From Centipeda periodontii DSM 2778 (lineage in GTDB: Bacteria > Bacillota > Negativicutes > Selenomonadales > Selenomonadaceae), in contig NZ_GL892076.1 in assembly GCF_000213975.1 (NCBI RefSeq), positions 48,914 through 101,682 on the forward strand: DNA of 52,769 nucleotides, read 5' to 3'. The position numbers and the translations under genes were made by a program. The notes under the pieces are model-generated. The model was not told the DNA's origin and ran no database searches. It worked only from the letters and a program-made list of their open reading frames with translations. Shown here piece after piece: positions 35,834 through 44,459 of this stretch (the stretch's first letter is position 1; each line of letters starts with the position of its first letter).

Positions 35834-36811
35834 CTAGAATTCACGTCGACCGATAAAATCCGCCGCCATCAGACATGTCTCACGGATCTTCTCGTCCAGC
35901 GACTCCGGCAGTGCGTTCCTCGCACGCTCCAGATAGGCATCCGCCTGCGCCTGCGCATAGTCCAGACCGTCCGTCGTACGAACGATTTCAAGCGCACGCG
36001 CGACCTCTGCCTCCGTCATCTTCGGATTTGTGATGAGTGCCGTAAGCTCAGTACGTCCTGCTTCATCCAGCACTTCAAGCGCGCGGATGACGGGCAGTGT
36101 CACAAAGCCCTGTGCGAGGTCGTGCCCTGCAGGCTTTCCGATATCCTCGGAGGTCTGCCGATAGTCAAGCAGATCATCCGTGATCTGGAATGCCATGCCG
36201 ATTGCGTGCCCATAGAGTGCCATACGCTCGGCATCAGCCGCACACATGCCGCCGATCGCACCGCCGAGTTCACAGCAGATCTCGAGAAAGTCCGCCGTCT
36301 TTTTGCGGATGCGCTCATAGTAGGCATCCTCGCTTGCAGGAACCTGATAGGCTGTATGATCTTGGAGGATCTCGCCCTCACTGAGCGTACAGACAAGCTG
36401 TGCCAGCTTGATGTAGACCGACGAGTCATAGCCCTCCTCCGCCACGAGCTTGAATGCACGCGCGAAGAGATAGTCGCCGCTCAGAATCGCGACCTGATTG
36501 CCCCATTTGGCATTCGTCGTCGCTGCCCCGCGCCGTGTATCCGCCTCATCGATGACATCATCGTGGACGAGGGACGCCGTATGGATCAGCTCGAGCGCGA
36601 TCGCAATCGGCATCGCGCGTGCGCGATCGAATGAGGCGCCGCCGCGCGCCGTGAGCAAAAAAAGCGCGGGACGCAGGCGTTTCCCCCCCGAGGAGACGAG
36701 ATGTTCTCCAACATCCGTTATAAGCGGCGTCTCGGAAACGATTGACGCGGCAAGCGCCAGTTCAAACTCCTCGAGATCCGCCTGTATGACATCAAAAATG
36801 TCGTTCTTCAA
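35834..36811 (-). CDS. Trans-polyprenyl diphosphate synthase (HepT/IspB type)
   Basis: 325 residues from TTG at 36811 (AGGTGA 7 nt upstream). It extends prenyl diphosphates for quinone side chains. The two aspartate motifs are LVHDDVIDEADTRRG and FQITDDLLDY; GGKRLRPALFLLTA and GEILQD are also conserved. The frame is open to an ATG at 36895, but that codon lies inside the promoter (-10 at 36886-36891) and so upstream of the RNA start; GTG at 36847 is a second alternative. It begins the operon that leads to tat, ubiD, ubiA, folD and fhs. Confidence 0.88.
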   Translation of the reverse strand: MKNDIFDVIQADLEEFELALAASIVSETPLITDVGEHLVSSGGKRLRPALFLLTARGGASFDRARAMPIAIALELIHTASLVHDDVIDEADTRRGAATTNAKWGNQVAILSGDYLFARAFKLVAEEGYDSSVYIKLAQLVCTLSEGEILQDHTAYQVPASEDAYYERIRKKTADFLEICCELGGAIGGMCAADAERMALYGHAIGMAFQITDDLLDYRQTSEDIGKPAGHDLAQGFVTLPVIRALEVLDEAGRTELTALITNPKMTEAEVARALEIVRTTDGLDYAQAQADAYLERARNALPESLDEKIRETCLMAADFIGRREF

Positions 36812-36885
36812 CGTCGTATCACCTACATTGGGCGCAGCAATGTGCACCGCAAACTTTCTTCCATAGTGTGTATAAACCTCCACAC

Positions 36886-36914
36886 ATTCTATCATATTGC
36901 GATGATACCGTCAA
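36886..36914 (-). promoter_or_regulatory. Promoter of the polyprenyl synthase-tat-ubi-folate operon
   Basis: On the minus strand TTGACG and TAGAAT are separated by 17 bp. The predicted RNA start is near 36879. It lies 30 bp from the end of the MITE-like repeat at 36944. Confidence 0.75.
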
Positions 36915-36943
36915 AATTATTTCATTGGACTCTCATGTACTTA

Positions 36944-37105
36944 GGGAATCACTGATAAATTCAGCCCATCATCTTGGCGCATCTTTTTCGCCCTGCCTGT
37001 GTCAACAAATCCTCCACATAGCACAGCGGCTATGCGTCCGGTTTGTTTCCTTGGCAGGACAAAAAATCTGCACCAATCTGAGGGTCTATTTTATCAGCGA
37101 TTCCC
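36944..37105 (-). repeat. MITE-like element, copy 1 (inverted relative to copy 2)
   Basis: A 162-bp segment with nearly perfect terminal inverted repeats (GGGAATCRCTGATAAA at both ends, one base different). It aligns over its whole length with the segment at 49521-49679 in opposite orientation, including the shared blocks AATAGACCCTCAGATTG, CAAACCGGACGCA, TGTGGAGGATTTG and AAGATGCGCCAAGATGATGG. No ORF of note lies inside. It fills the gap between the glycosidase stop (6 bp away) and the promoter of the next operon. Flanks are TTA and TTG. Confidence 0.82.
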
Positions 37106-37111
37106 TTGGAT

Positions 37112-38617
37112 TTATCGCTGCTGTAAAATCAGAGCACTTCCAACTGCACGCTCAGACCCATCCGAGGGAGAATTCACCACGCTCCCGCGTACGCAGAGCG
37201 CCGAGGAGCCGCCGCCGTCAAGGTTGATTGCGTTCTGTACGCCGAATTTCACGAGCAGCTCGGCAAACTCCGTCAGTGTCAGCCCGTGGCTGTGCGACTG
37301 GCGTCCATCGACGACGGCGAAGACAATTTTCCCCTCCTTCGTCACGCCGACGGCACTGCGCGGTGCACGCCCATAACGGATATCGCCCGGGAACTGCTCC
37401 TCGCCCGCCGTCACGTGCACAGCTCCGTTCTCGACGAGCCGCGGTCCCGCGCCGACAATCTGGACGGCGCTGTTCCACATGCTCCCCATGTTCTCTGTCA
37501 GGACGGTGGGATCGCCGAGCCGTGTGCCCGCTGCCGCAAAAGCATCCATCGAGGAACCGTGGACGGAGACGACGTAGCCATCCGAAGGAATCGGCGAATC
37601 ATTCGTGTTGATCTCCGCGACGCGCCCCTCGCGGATCACGTATTCAAGACCGTAGGGATTCGTCCCTGTCGATCTGCCATAGGCGCGGTTGTAAATGATG
37701 ACCTCGTTTTCACCGCGCTCGGTGTTGACCCCCGACACGGGGAGCGTCACCTGATCGATCTTCACTGTCCCATCGTAGGACACCGTACCGAACACAAAGG
37801 AACCATCGGGCATTACGCCGAACGCACTGCGGTCATAATAGGTCGTACCGACAATCGTGCCGTCGATCTTTGTCACACCGAGGATGACACCGTCTGCCGC
37901 AAAATAGGAAGCGTTGATCGCCGCAACCGCATTTGTATCCCGCGCAATCCCGCTGACCGTCTGCCGCCCGGGGATAATACCGCGTGCAAGTGCGGGGCGG
38001 ACATTGTAGCGTGCCGGATCTGCCTCGATAAAGTACGAAGTTACCTGTCCATCTTCATCCTCATAGATGTAGGTGCGCTGCATCAGCCCTGCCGCAATCG
38101 GTTCTTCCTTCAGGATCGGCAGCTTCGGCGTTTCGGGCTGCGCCTGCGCATCGCCCGCCTCTGTCTTCGCCGGTTGTTTCGGGGGGTACGGTGCTGGCGG
38201 CGGTGTCACCGGCTTCACAGACGGCTGCTGCCCTGCCGTCTTCGGCGCAACATCAAGAAATACGCGGAACGGGTTCGTCAGATTGCCGATCCGATAGCCC
38301 ATCCCCTTTGCCAAGGTGACGGTCACATAGAAATGACCGTCACGCGCTGCATAGGCGACGGAGTCAATGCGCTTCGTCCGCACGGCAATACGTCGAAACG
38401 CCTCTGCATCCGTGTCATCAAAATCAAAGGTCAGCTCGCGTTCGTCCTCGGAGAGCCTGACATGATAGACCGGCATCTCTGTAAAGTCGAAGACGAGGCG
38501 GTCATGCTCCGCCGTACTCGACGTACGAAGATCATTCAGGCTTGCTGCCCACGCATAGGAGGATGCGGTCAATAGGAGCGCGGCTGCAAGTACAAGGATT
38601 TTTTTCAAAACACGCAT
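37112..38617 (-). CDS. Exported phosphodiester glycosidase (NAGPA domain) protein
   Basis: 501 residues from ATG at 38617 (GGAG upstream). A signal peptide (MRVLKKILVLAAALLLTASS, cut after AWA) is followed by an AMIN-like beta domain (about 25-125), a Pro-rich linker (about 130-170) and a NAGPA domain (about 200-500) that ends with the hallmark NLDGGGSSAL. Such proteins hydrolyse phosphodiester-linked sugars and act on envelope glycans; AMIN domains bind cell wall or outer-membrane parts. The exact target is unknown. It lies downstream of the flagellar genes but beyond a hairpin, so it may have its own transcript. Confidence 0.83.
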   Translation of the reverse strand: MRVLKKILVLAAALLLTASSYAWAASLNDLRTSSTAEHDRLVFDFTEMPVYHVRLSEDERELTFDFDDTDAEAFRRIAVRTKRIDSVAYAARDGHFYVTVTLAKGMGYRIGNLTNPFRVFLDVAPKTAGQQPSVKPVTPPPAPYPPKQPAKTEAGDAQAQPETPKLPILKEEPIAAGLMQRTYIYEDEDGQVTSYFIEADPARYNVRPALARGIIPGRQTVSGIARDTNAVAAINASYFAADGVILGVTKIDGTIVGTTYYDRSAFGVMPDGSFVFGTVSYDGTVKIDQVTLPVSGVNTERGENEVIIYNRAYGRSTGTNPYGLEYVIREGRVAEINTNDSPIPSDGYVVSVHGSSMDAFAAAGTRLGDPTVLTENMGSMWNSAVQIVGAGPRLVENGAVHVTAGEEQFPGDIRYGRAPRSAVGVTKEGKIVFAVVDGRQSHSHGLTLTEFAELLVKFGVQNAINLDGGGSSALCVRGSVVNSPSDGSERAVGSALILQQR

Positions 38618-38644
38618 AGGATACTCCAAACTAACGCAATAGAA

Positions 38645-38673
38645 AAGGGGACGCTGCGCAAACAGCTCCCCTT
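38645..38673 (-). terminator. Hairpin after flgJ, likely terminator
   Basis: On the minus strand AAGGGGA...TCCCCTT, with an inner GCTG/CAGC pairing and one bulged base, gives an 11-bp stem followed by TTCTATTG. It lies 16 bp past the flgJ stop. Confidence 0.6.
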
Positions 38674-38688
38674 GATTCTGCTCTTCTC

Positions 38689-39114
38689 TCATCGAGTCTT
38701 GATGGTCAACTGCTTATACATCATATCCGCGATGCCAATGCCGCCGCTCTTCGCCACAGAATTCATCAGCTCCGTATCGCGCATATCCTCGAATATCTCG
38801 ATCGCGTTGGACTTTTTGCCAAAGAGTTCGCTCTCGGGCACCGTCGCACGCATCTGCTTATACATCATGCTGAGGAACATCGCCTCGAAGCCCTGACACG
38901 CCTCGCGCAGCTTCTTCGCCTCGATCTCCTCCGCCGTCATCGGATTTTTCGGCACATAGCCTGTCGCCTCTTCCGTAGAGACCGCAGCCTTGCGCTGAAG
39001 CTCATCCAGTGTCGCTTGAAACGACTTGCTCTCGGCACTCATGCGTGCTGCATCGTAGGAGGATCCTGCCGCTCCGCCGAGGAGCGTGCTGTCACCTATC
39101 GGTTGTACCATCAT
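38689..39114 (-). CDS. flgJ: FlgJ-like rod-binding protein
   Basis: 141 residues holding only the FlgJ N-terminal rod-capping domain (CQGFEAMFLSMMYKQMRATVPE, SGGIGIADMMYKQL). The muramidase domain of proteobacterial FlgJ is missing, so wall cutting must be done by another enzyme. It starts 8 bp after flgI. It would be exported to cap the growing rod. Confidence 0.9.
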   Translation of the reverse strand: MMVQPIGDSTLLGGAAGSSYDAARMSAESKSFQATLDELQRKAAVSTEEATGYVPKNPMTAEEIEAKKLREACQGFEAMFLSMMYKQMRATVPESELFGKKSNAIEIFEDMRDTELMNSVAKSGGIGIADMMYKQLTIKTR

Positions 39115-39122
39115 GACCCTCC

Positions 39123-40238
39123 TTACACAATGTCCAGCTCAGCGTGCAGAGCTCCTGCCGCCTTCATCGCCTGCAAGATTGAGATCGTATCACGCGGGGT
39201 AGCGCCCACCGTATTGAGTGCACCCACGATGTCGCTGATGTTCGTCGTTGCGGGCAGAACAATCGTGCTGCCCTTGGGCTCCTTCACCTCAACATCGGGA
39301 TTGTCCGTCACGACCGTATTGCCATAGCTGAACGGTGCCGGCTGCGACACATCCGGATTTTCCTGAATGCGGATCGTCAGCCCCCCCTGTGTGATAGAGA
39401 CGGCATCCACCGAAACATCGCCGCCCATGATGATCGTCCCCGTGCGCTCGTTCACCACAACGCGCGCCATATTGTCGGGACGGACGGGCAAATCCTCGAT
39501 CGACGCGACAAAACCAACCACGTTGCCGCGGAAGTAGGACGGGATCGCTACATCCACGCGCCCGGGATTGCTCGCCTGTGCGATGCTTCCGTACTGCGCG
39601 TTGATCGCCCCCGCGACGCGCGCGGCGGTCGTGAAGTCCGGCCGCGAAAGGGAGAGCGAAATCTGCCCGTTCGCACCGATATTATCATCCTCCACCGTGC
39701 GCTCGACAATGCCGCCGTTCACGGCAATGCCAACTGTCGGGAATGCCTTTGTCGTAGTGCTTCCGCCGCTGCCTACCGTAAATCCACCTGTGGAAACGCC
39801 GCCCTGTGCAACGACATAGACCTCGCCGTTGCCCGCCCGCAGCGGTGTCTGGAGCAGTGTCCCGCCACGCAGGCTCTTCGCATCACCGATGGAGGAGACC
39901 GTCACATCGAGGCTGTCCCCCTCGCGTACGAACGGGGGGAGCGTCGCCGTCACCATAACCGCCGCCACGTTCTTGAGCTTGATTGAGCTGCTGTTGACCG
40001 TGATTCCGTAGCTCGTGAGCATATTTGCAATGGACTGCACCGTCTCCCCCGAGCTTGAGCCATCGCCCGTGCCGTCAAGCCCCACGACAAGACCATAGCC
40101 CATGAGTTGGTTGGAGCGTACCCCCTGCACCTTGGAGATGTCCTTGATCCGCGTCACGGCAGAGTCTGCCGATGCAATCCCCGGCAGCGCCGTGAGCACA
40201 AGCGCGAGGAGGAGCAGAAGGACGGTAGTTTTCTTCAT
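39123..40238 (-). CDS. flgI: Flagellar P-ring protein FlgI
   Basis: 371 residues with a Sec signal peptide (ends GIASA). RIKDISKVQGVRSNQLMGYGLVVGLDGTGD is the conserved start of mature FlgI, and INAQYGSIAQASNPGRVDV and NERTGTIIMGGDV follow. It forms the ring around the rod in the peptidoglycan layer. A P-ring implies a diderm envelope. Confidence 0.95.
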   Translation of the reverse strand: MKKTTVLLLLLALVLTALPGIASADSAVTRIKDISKVQGVRSNQLMGYGLVVGLDGTGDGSSSGETVQSIANMLTSYGITVNSSSIKLKNVAAVMVTATLPPFVREGDSLDVTVSSIGDAKSLRGGTLLQTPLRAGNGEVYVVAQGGVSTGGFTVGSGGSTTTKAFPTVGIAVNGGIVERTVEDDNIGANGQISLSLSRPDFTTAARVAGAINAQYGSIAQASNPGRVDVAIPSYFRGNVVGFVASIEDLPVRPDNMARVVVNERTGTIIMGGDVSVDAVSITQGGLTIRIQENPDVSQPAPFSYGNTVVTDNPDVEVKEPKGSTIVLPATTNISDIVGALNTVGATPRDTISILQAMKAAGALHAELDIV

Positions 40239-40252
40239 AAAAGCGCCTCCCG

Positions 40253-40852
40253 TCAGAACAGAATGTTGAAGATCTGTGTGAGAATGCCCTGCCGCTGCTT
40301 CGCGTTCAGAGGTCCCTTCCCATCAAAACGCACGGTCGCATCCGCTACCCGCGAGGAGAGGATCGTATTCGAACTCGATATATCCTCGGGACGGCAGGTG
40401 CCGCGGAAGACAATCTTGTGTTCATTGCGGTTCTGCCAGATGGACTGCGTGCCCTCAAGGATGAAATTGCCGTTTGGCGTCACATCCACCACGGTGACCG
40501 TGACATTGCCGGCAACGCGATTCGACGAGGAGGCAGAGCCCTTCGCATTGAACTTATCCGAACCGTTCGCCGATGCCGCTTTGAGGAAGTCGAAAATACC
40601 AATGCCGGCACCGAGGCTGACCGACCCGCTCTTCTCATTTGAACTATTGCGCGACGCCGAGGTTATTGTCGACTCGCTGATAACGATGGTGACAATATCC
40701 CCGATGCCCGTCGCACGGTGGTCAGAGAACAGGTTCTTGGTCGGATGTCCGTTCGGATTGTTCCACAGGGATTCTGCCGAAACGGTGGGAGCAAGGCTTG
40801 CCGTACAGAGGGCGGCAGCCAACATCCCTGCGAGCCATTTTTGTTTACTCAT
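40253..40852 (-). CDS. flgH: Flagellar L-ring protein FlgH
   Basis: 199 residues. Mature FlgH signatures: LFSDHRATGIGDIVTIVISE, GNFILEGTQSIWQNRNEHKIVFRGTCRPEDIS and ADATVRFDGKGPLNAKQRQGI. It forms the outer-membrane ring. FlgH is normally a lipoprotein, but here the signal region (MSKQKWLAGMLAAALCTASL) has no proper lipobox before its Cys; cleavage after TVSA by signal peptidase I looks more likely. Confidence 0.93.
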   Translation of the reverse strand: MSKQKWLAGMLAAALCTASLAPTVSAESLWNNPNGHPTKNLFSDHRATGIGDIVTIVISESTITSASRNSSNEKSGSVSLGAGIGIFDFLKAASANGSDKFNAKGSASSSNRVAGNVTVTVVDVTPNGNFILEGTQSIWQNRNEHKIVFRGTCRPEDISSSNTILSSRVADATVRFDGKGPLNAKQRQGILTQIFNILF

Positions 40853-40888
40853 ATCGAACTCCTTATGGAAATGCTATCCGTACTTCTC

Positions 40889-41653
40889 TTATCCGATGAT
40901 CTGCACAGTCGCAGCATCGATTACCTTGCCGCGCAGGATCTTGCCCGAGCGCACATTGCGCACGCGGATCTCATAGCCGATGCGTCCCGGCTCAAGTGCC
41001 ACGCCCTCCGCACGGATGACTATGCCGTTTGTATCAAAGACCAGCTCCACCGCATTGCCCGGCCGCATAACGAGCGGCATGGCGAGCACAGACGGCGTAA
41101 TCGTGGCGTCCTTTTGAATATAACGCCCCGCAACACGCCCCGCAAGACGTGTAAAATCCGTGAGCGTCAGCTCCGGCGGAGTGTCCACCGTCCGCTCCTC
41201 CACACGCGCATTGGCGGCGGAGATCGGTTCCTCCGCGCGGATGTTCGTCATTGCCACGAGCACACGGTCATAGACCGTCACCCGGTAGTAACTCGTCGCA
41301 CGCCGATAGAACACGCCGTCAATGTAGACGGCAAAGGAAACGGGGAACTCGCGACTATAGGGAAGCCCGCGTGGAAACTCCACTACGGCGGTCACCTCTC
41401 CAGCAGGCAGATGCATGGTCGACGCCGCACGCTGAAGATGTAGCTCATGCCGCCGTGTTTCGCCCATCTCCCCCAGTTTCTCCTCGATCTTCTGCACAGC
41501 AAGTTCCGAGAGCTGTGCGGAAGAGAGGATTGTCGGAAAGCGGTCACCCTGCGCACCGCCATAGGCGGCAGAAGCCGCTGTCGTCCACAGAAAAGCGAAT
41601 AAGCCACTCCATAGGAATAGAATGGCTGTAATTGTACGTCTTTGAGAAATCAA
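40889..41653 (-). CDS. flgA: Flagellar P-ring assembly chaperone FlgA
   Basis: 254 residues with an N-terminal signal segment and a C-terminal SAF domain (MTNIRAEEPISAANARVEER, GRVAGRYIQKDATIT, AVELVFDTNGIVIRAEGVAL). It helps FlgI assemble in the periplasm. The start is a TTG at 41653 that overlaps the flgG stop; without it the signal peptide would be lost. No other suitable start is seen. Confidence 0.86.
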   Translation of the reverse strand: MISQRRTITAILFLWSGLFAFLWTTAASAAYGGAQGDRFPTILSSAQLSELAVQKIEEKLGEMGETRRHELHLQRAASTMHLPAGEVTAVVEFPRGLPYSREFPVSFAVYIDGVFYRRATSYYRVTVYDRVLVAMTNIRAEEPISAANARVEERTVDTPPELTLTDFTRLAGRVAGRYIQKDATITPSVLAMPLVMRPGNAVELVFDTNGIVIRAEGVALEPGRIGYEIRVRNVRSGKILRGKVIDAATVQIIG

Positions 41654-42444
41654 CGCTTGAGCGAGTTCGCAATCTCGAGCATCGAATCCGATGTCGTGAT
41701 TGCCTTCGAGTTGGACTCATATGCACGCTGGGAAACAATCATATCGACCATTTCCTCAACGATCTGCACATTGCTCATCTCGAGCGTCCCCTGCGTCAGC
41801 GTACCCGCGCCATCCACGCCCGGATTCGACTCAATCGCCTCGCCCGAGGCATCGGACACGACAAAGAGGTTCTTGCCGACAGAGGTGAGTCCCGCCGGAT
41901 TGACAAACCGCGCGAGCGTGATCTGCCCTGCCTCCTGCTGCTGGGTCTGCCCTGCCTCACGGTAGGACACGCGCCCGTCGCCGGAGATCGTAATGGAGTC
42001 GAGCGGCGCATTCTCACCAATCGTGATGCCGTCCGCGAGCAGATAGCCGTCCGTCGTCACCATGCGGCGATTGCTGTCGAGCTTCCACGTCCCGTCACGC
42101 GTATAGGCAGTCGTGCCATCCGGCATGGTAACACGGAAAAACCCCTCACCCTGGATGCCGATGTCCGTCGGGTTGTCCGTCGTCTGCAGAGGCCCCTGCG
42201 TAAAGATACGCTGGGTTGCCGCAACGCGTGTGCCGAGACCGATCTGGAGCGCCGTCGGGTACTGCGAGTCCGCGCCGTTCTGAGCGCCTGCCTCACGCAG
42301 TGTCTGATAGACGAGATCCTGAAACTCCGCACGCACCTTCTTGCCGCCGTAAGTGTTGACGTTCGCAATGTTGTGTGCAACGACGTCCATATGCACCTGC
42401 TGCGCCTTCATGCCGGACGCCGCAGACCAAAGTGCTCGCATCAT
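41650..42444 (-). CDS. flgG: Flagellar distal rod protein FlgG (FlhP-like)
   Basis: 264 residues. MRALWSAASGMKAQQVHMDVVAHNIANVNT is split here into its parts: ASGMKAQQ and HNIANVNTYG at the N-terminus, EGFFRVTMPDGTTAYTRDG in the middle and the C-terminal MVDMIVSQRAYESNSKAI, all typical of FlgG. It is the second of two rod genes after mreB, as flhP is in Bacillus. Confidence 0.93.
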   Translation of the reverse strand: MMRALWSAASGMKAQQVHMDVVAHNIANVNTYGGKKVRAEFQDLVYQTLREAGAQNGADSQYPTALQIGLGTRVAATQRIFTQGPLQTTDNPTDIGIQGEGFFRVTMPDGTTAYTRDGTWKLDSNRRMVTTDGYLLADGITIGENAPLDSITISGDGRVSYREAGQTQQQEAGQITLARFVNPAGLTSVGKNLFVVSDASGEAIESNPGVDGAGTLTQGTLEMSNVQIVEEMVDMIVSQRAYESNSKAITTSDSMLEIANSLKR

Positions 42445-42525
42445 AGTCGATGTCCCCCTCCAAGAAATGATTCCATTTCGTTCACTCTTTTATATCGAAT
42501 GAAATGCCCTATCTCTTAAATCATT

Positions 42526-43329
42526 TTAACTCGTACGCCCAAGATCATTGACCGCCTTGTCGAGCAAGGAGTCCTGTGTCTGTACCGCCCGCGAGCCCGC
42601 CTCATAGACGCGATAATTGTTGATGAGCTCGACCATCTCTGTGACAACACTCGTATTTGACATCTCGAGCATCCCCTGTTCGATCACGCCTGTCGCCTGC
42701 TGCGGCTGCGCGCCCTCCTGTGGGCGGTAGAGGTTGTCTCCCTGCTTGATGACCGCATCGGGTGCATCGAACTGCACAAAGCCGAGCTGGGCGATCTGCG
42801 CACCGTTCGCATAGATGCGTCCGTCACTCGAGATATTCACGCGCGTCGCATCCTCCGGGATCGTGATCGGACGCCCCCGCGAAGAGAGCACCGCCTGTCC
42901 GCGCACATTCTGCAGCTGTCCGCTGCTCGAGCGGTAGAAGCTGCCGTCACGCGTATAGCGCGGCCCCTGCGGCGTGCCAATGACGAAATACCCCTCGCCC
43001 GAGATGGCAAGATCATAGGTGTTGCCCGTCGTCTGCATCGCACCCTGAAGATGATCCGTTGCGATCTCATCCACGGCAGATCCAAGCCCCAACGTGCCAA
43101 CACGCGGCGGACGATTTCCATCGACGCGGAACCCCTTGAAGCTCGTCACCTCTGTGTCCGCAGAGTGATCGTTGATGCGGCGCAGAAGCATCGGCTCGAA
43201 CTCGCGGATCGCCATATCGTCGCGCTTAAAGCCCGTCGTCGCAGCATTGGCGAGATTGTTCGCGATCATATCCGTGTGCTTCGTCTCCGTGATCATACCG
43301 GACGCAGCAATATACAGTCCTCTCCACAT
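42526..43329 (-). CDS. flgF: Flagellar rod protein, FlgF/FlhO type
   Basis: 267 residues of the flagellar rod/hook family: YIAASGMITETKHTDMIANN at the start, GEGYFVIGTPQGPRYTRDGS in the middle, and MVELINNYRVYEAGSRAVQT at the end. It lies between mreB and flgG, matching flhO in the mbl-flhO-flhP order of Bacillus. Gaps of 71 bp (to mreB) and 81 bp (to flgG) hold no further gene. Confidence 0.9.
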   Translation of the reverse strand: MWRGLYIAASGMITETKHTDMIANNLANAATTGFKRDDMAIREFEPMLLRRINDHSADTEVTSFKGFRVDGNRPPRVGTLGLGSAVDEIATDHLQGAMQTTGNTYDLAISGEGYFVIGTPQGPRYTRDGSFYRSSSGQLQNVRGQAVLSSRGRPITIPEDATRVNISSDGRIYANGAQIAQLGFVQFDAPDAVIKQGDNLYRPQEGAQPQQATGVIEQGMLEMSNTSVVTEMVELINNYRVYEAGSRAVQTQDSLLDKAVNDLGRTS

Positions 43330-43400
43330 ATCTCATCCCTCTTTTTCCGAAAAACAGCCTTCTCGTATAATTTCGCTGTAAGATGCGTTTTTCCTGCCTG

Positions 43401-44429
43401 TTATTTTTTTCGTTCAAAACTCGTATTCGTTGCCTTGCCGTCAAATTTATCAAAGATGTCGAGCGCCTTGCCGCAGCCGAGCGCCACACATGTCATGGGC
43501 TCTTCCGCCACGAGGGTCGGTATTCCCGTCTCGCGCTGAATCAACTCCGCCATGCCATAGAGCAGCGCACCGCCGCCCGTCAGTACAATACCGCGATCCA
43601 TGATATCCGCCGCAAGCTCCGGAGGGGTCTCCTCAAGCACCTTCTTCACACAGTCGACAATGCGCATGACCGAGCTGTCAATGGCGGAAGAGGCCTGTGC
43701 TGTAGAGATCGTAACATTTTTCGGCAGCCCGGTGAGGAGATCGCGGCCGCGGATGTCCATCTGCTCGCGCCGTGCCGATGTATATGCGGCACCGACACGC
43801 ACCTTGATGTCCTCCGCCGTACGCTCACCGATCAGCAGGTTGAACTCACGCTTGACGTAGCCGATGAGATCCTCATCAAAGGAATCCCCTGCGACACGGA
43901 TGCTCTCACTCGTCACGACGCCGCCGAGGCTGATGACGGCAACATCCGTCGTTCCGCCGCCGATATCGACGACCATCGATCCCTGTGCCTCCACGATATC
44001 GAGCCCCGCGCCCATCGCTGCCGCAAGCGGCTCCTCAATGAGCTGGATGTGACGTGCGCCCGCCTGCTCGGCGGCCTCCTGCACGGCACGCTGCTCCACC
44101 ATCGTCACCCCCGACGGGATGCAGATCAGAATGCGCGGACGAAAGACAATGCTGCGCCCGACCACCTTCTCAATGAAGAAGCGCAACATGCTCTCCGTAA
44201 TGTCATAGTCCGCGATAACGCCGTCGCGCAGCGGGCGGATCGCGACGATATTGCCGGGCGTGCGCCCGATCATCTGCCGCGCCTCCTCTCCGATCGCGAG
44301 CACCTGATTTGTGTCGCGGTTCACCGCGACTACCGAGGGTTCTTTGAGAACAACCCCCTTGCCCTTGACGTAGACGAGTACATTCGCCGTCCCAAGGTCA
44401 ATTCCGATATCCATTGACATACCGAACAT
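43401..44429 (-). CDS. mreB: Rod shape-determining protein MreB/Mbl
   Basis: 342 residues, actin-like ATPase that guides cell-wall synthesis. MDIGIDLGTANVLVYVKGKG is phosphate loop 1, VVDIGGGTTDVAVISLGG loop 2, and GIVLTGGGALLYGMAELI the adenosine region. AGGAGG precedes the start. Its place in front of flagellar rod genes matches mbl of Bacillus, so this is probably the Mbl-type paralogue and another mreB may exist elsewhere. Confidence 0.93.
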   Translation of the reverse strand: MFGMSMDIGIDLGTANVLVYVKGKGVVLKEPSVVAVNRDTNQVLAIGEEARQMIGRTPGNIVAIRPLRDGVIADYDITESMLRFFIEKVVGRSIVFRPRILICIPSGVTMVEQRAVQEAAEQAGARHIQLIEEPLAAAMGAGLDIVEAQGSMVVDIGGGTTDVAVISLGGVVTSESIRVAGDSFDEDLIGYVKREFNLLIGERTAEDIKVRVGAAYTSARREQMDIRGRDLLTGLPKNVTISTAQASSAIDSSVMRIVDCVKKVLEETPPELAADIMDRGIVLTGGGALLYGMAELIQRETGIPTLVAEEPMTCVALGCGKALDIFDKFDGKATNTSFERKK

Positions 44430-44459
44430 CTACGGCAAGCCTCCTAAACTCTGTTTCAA

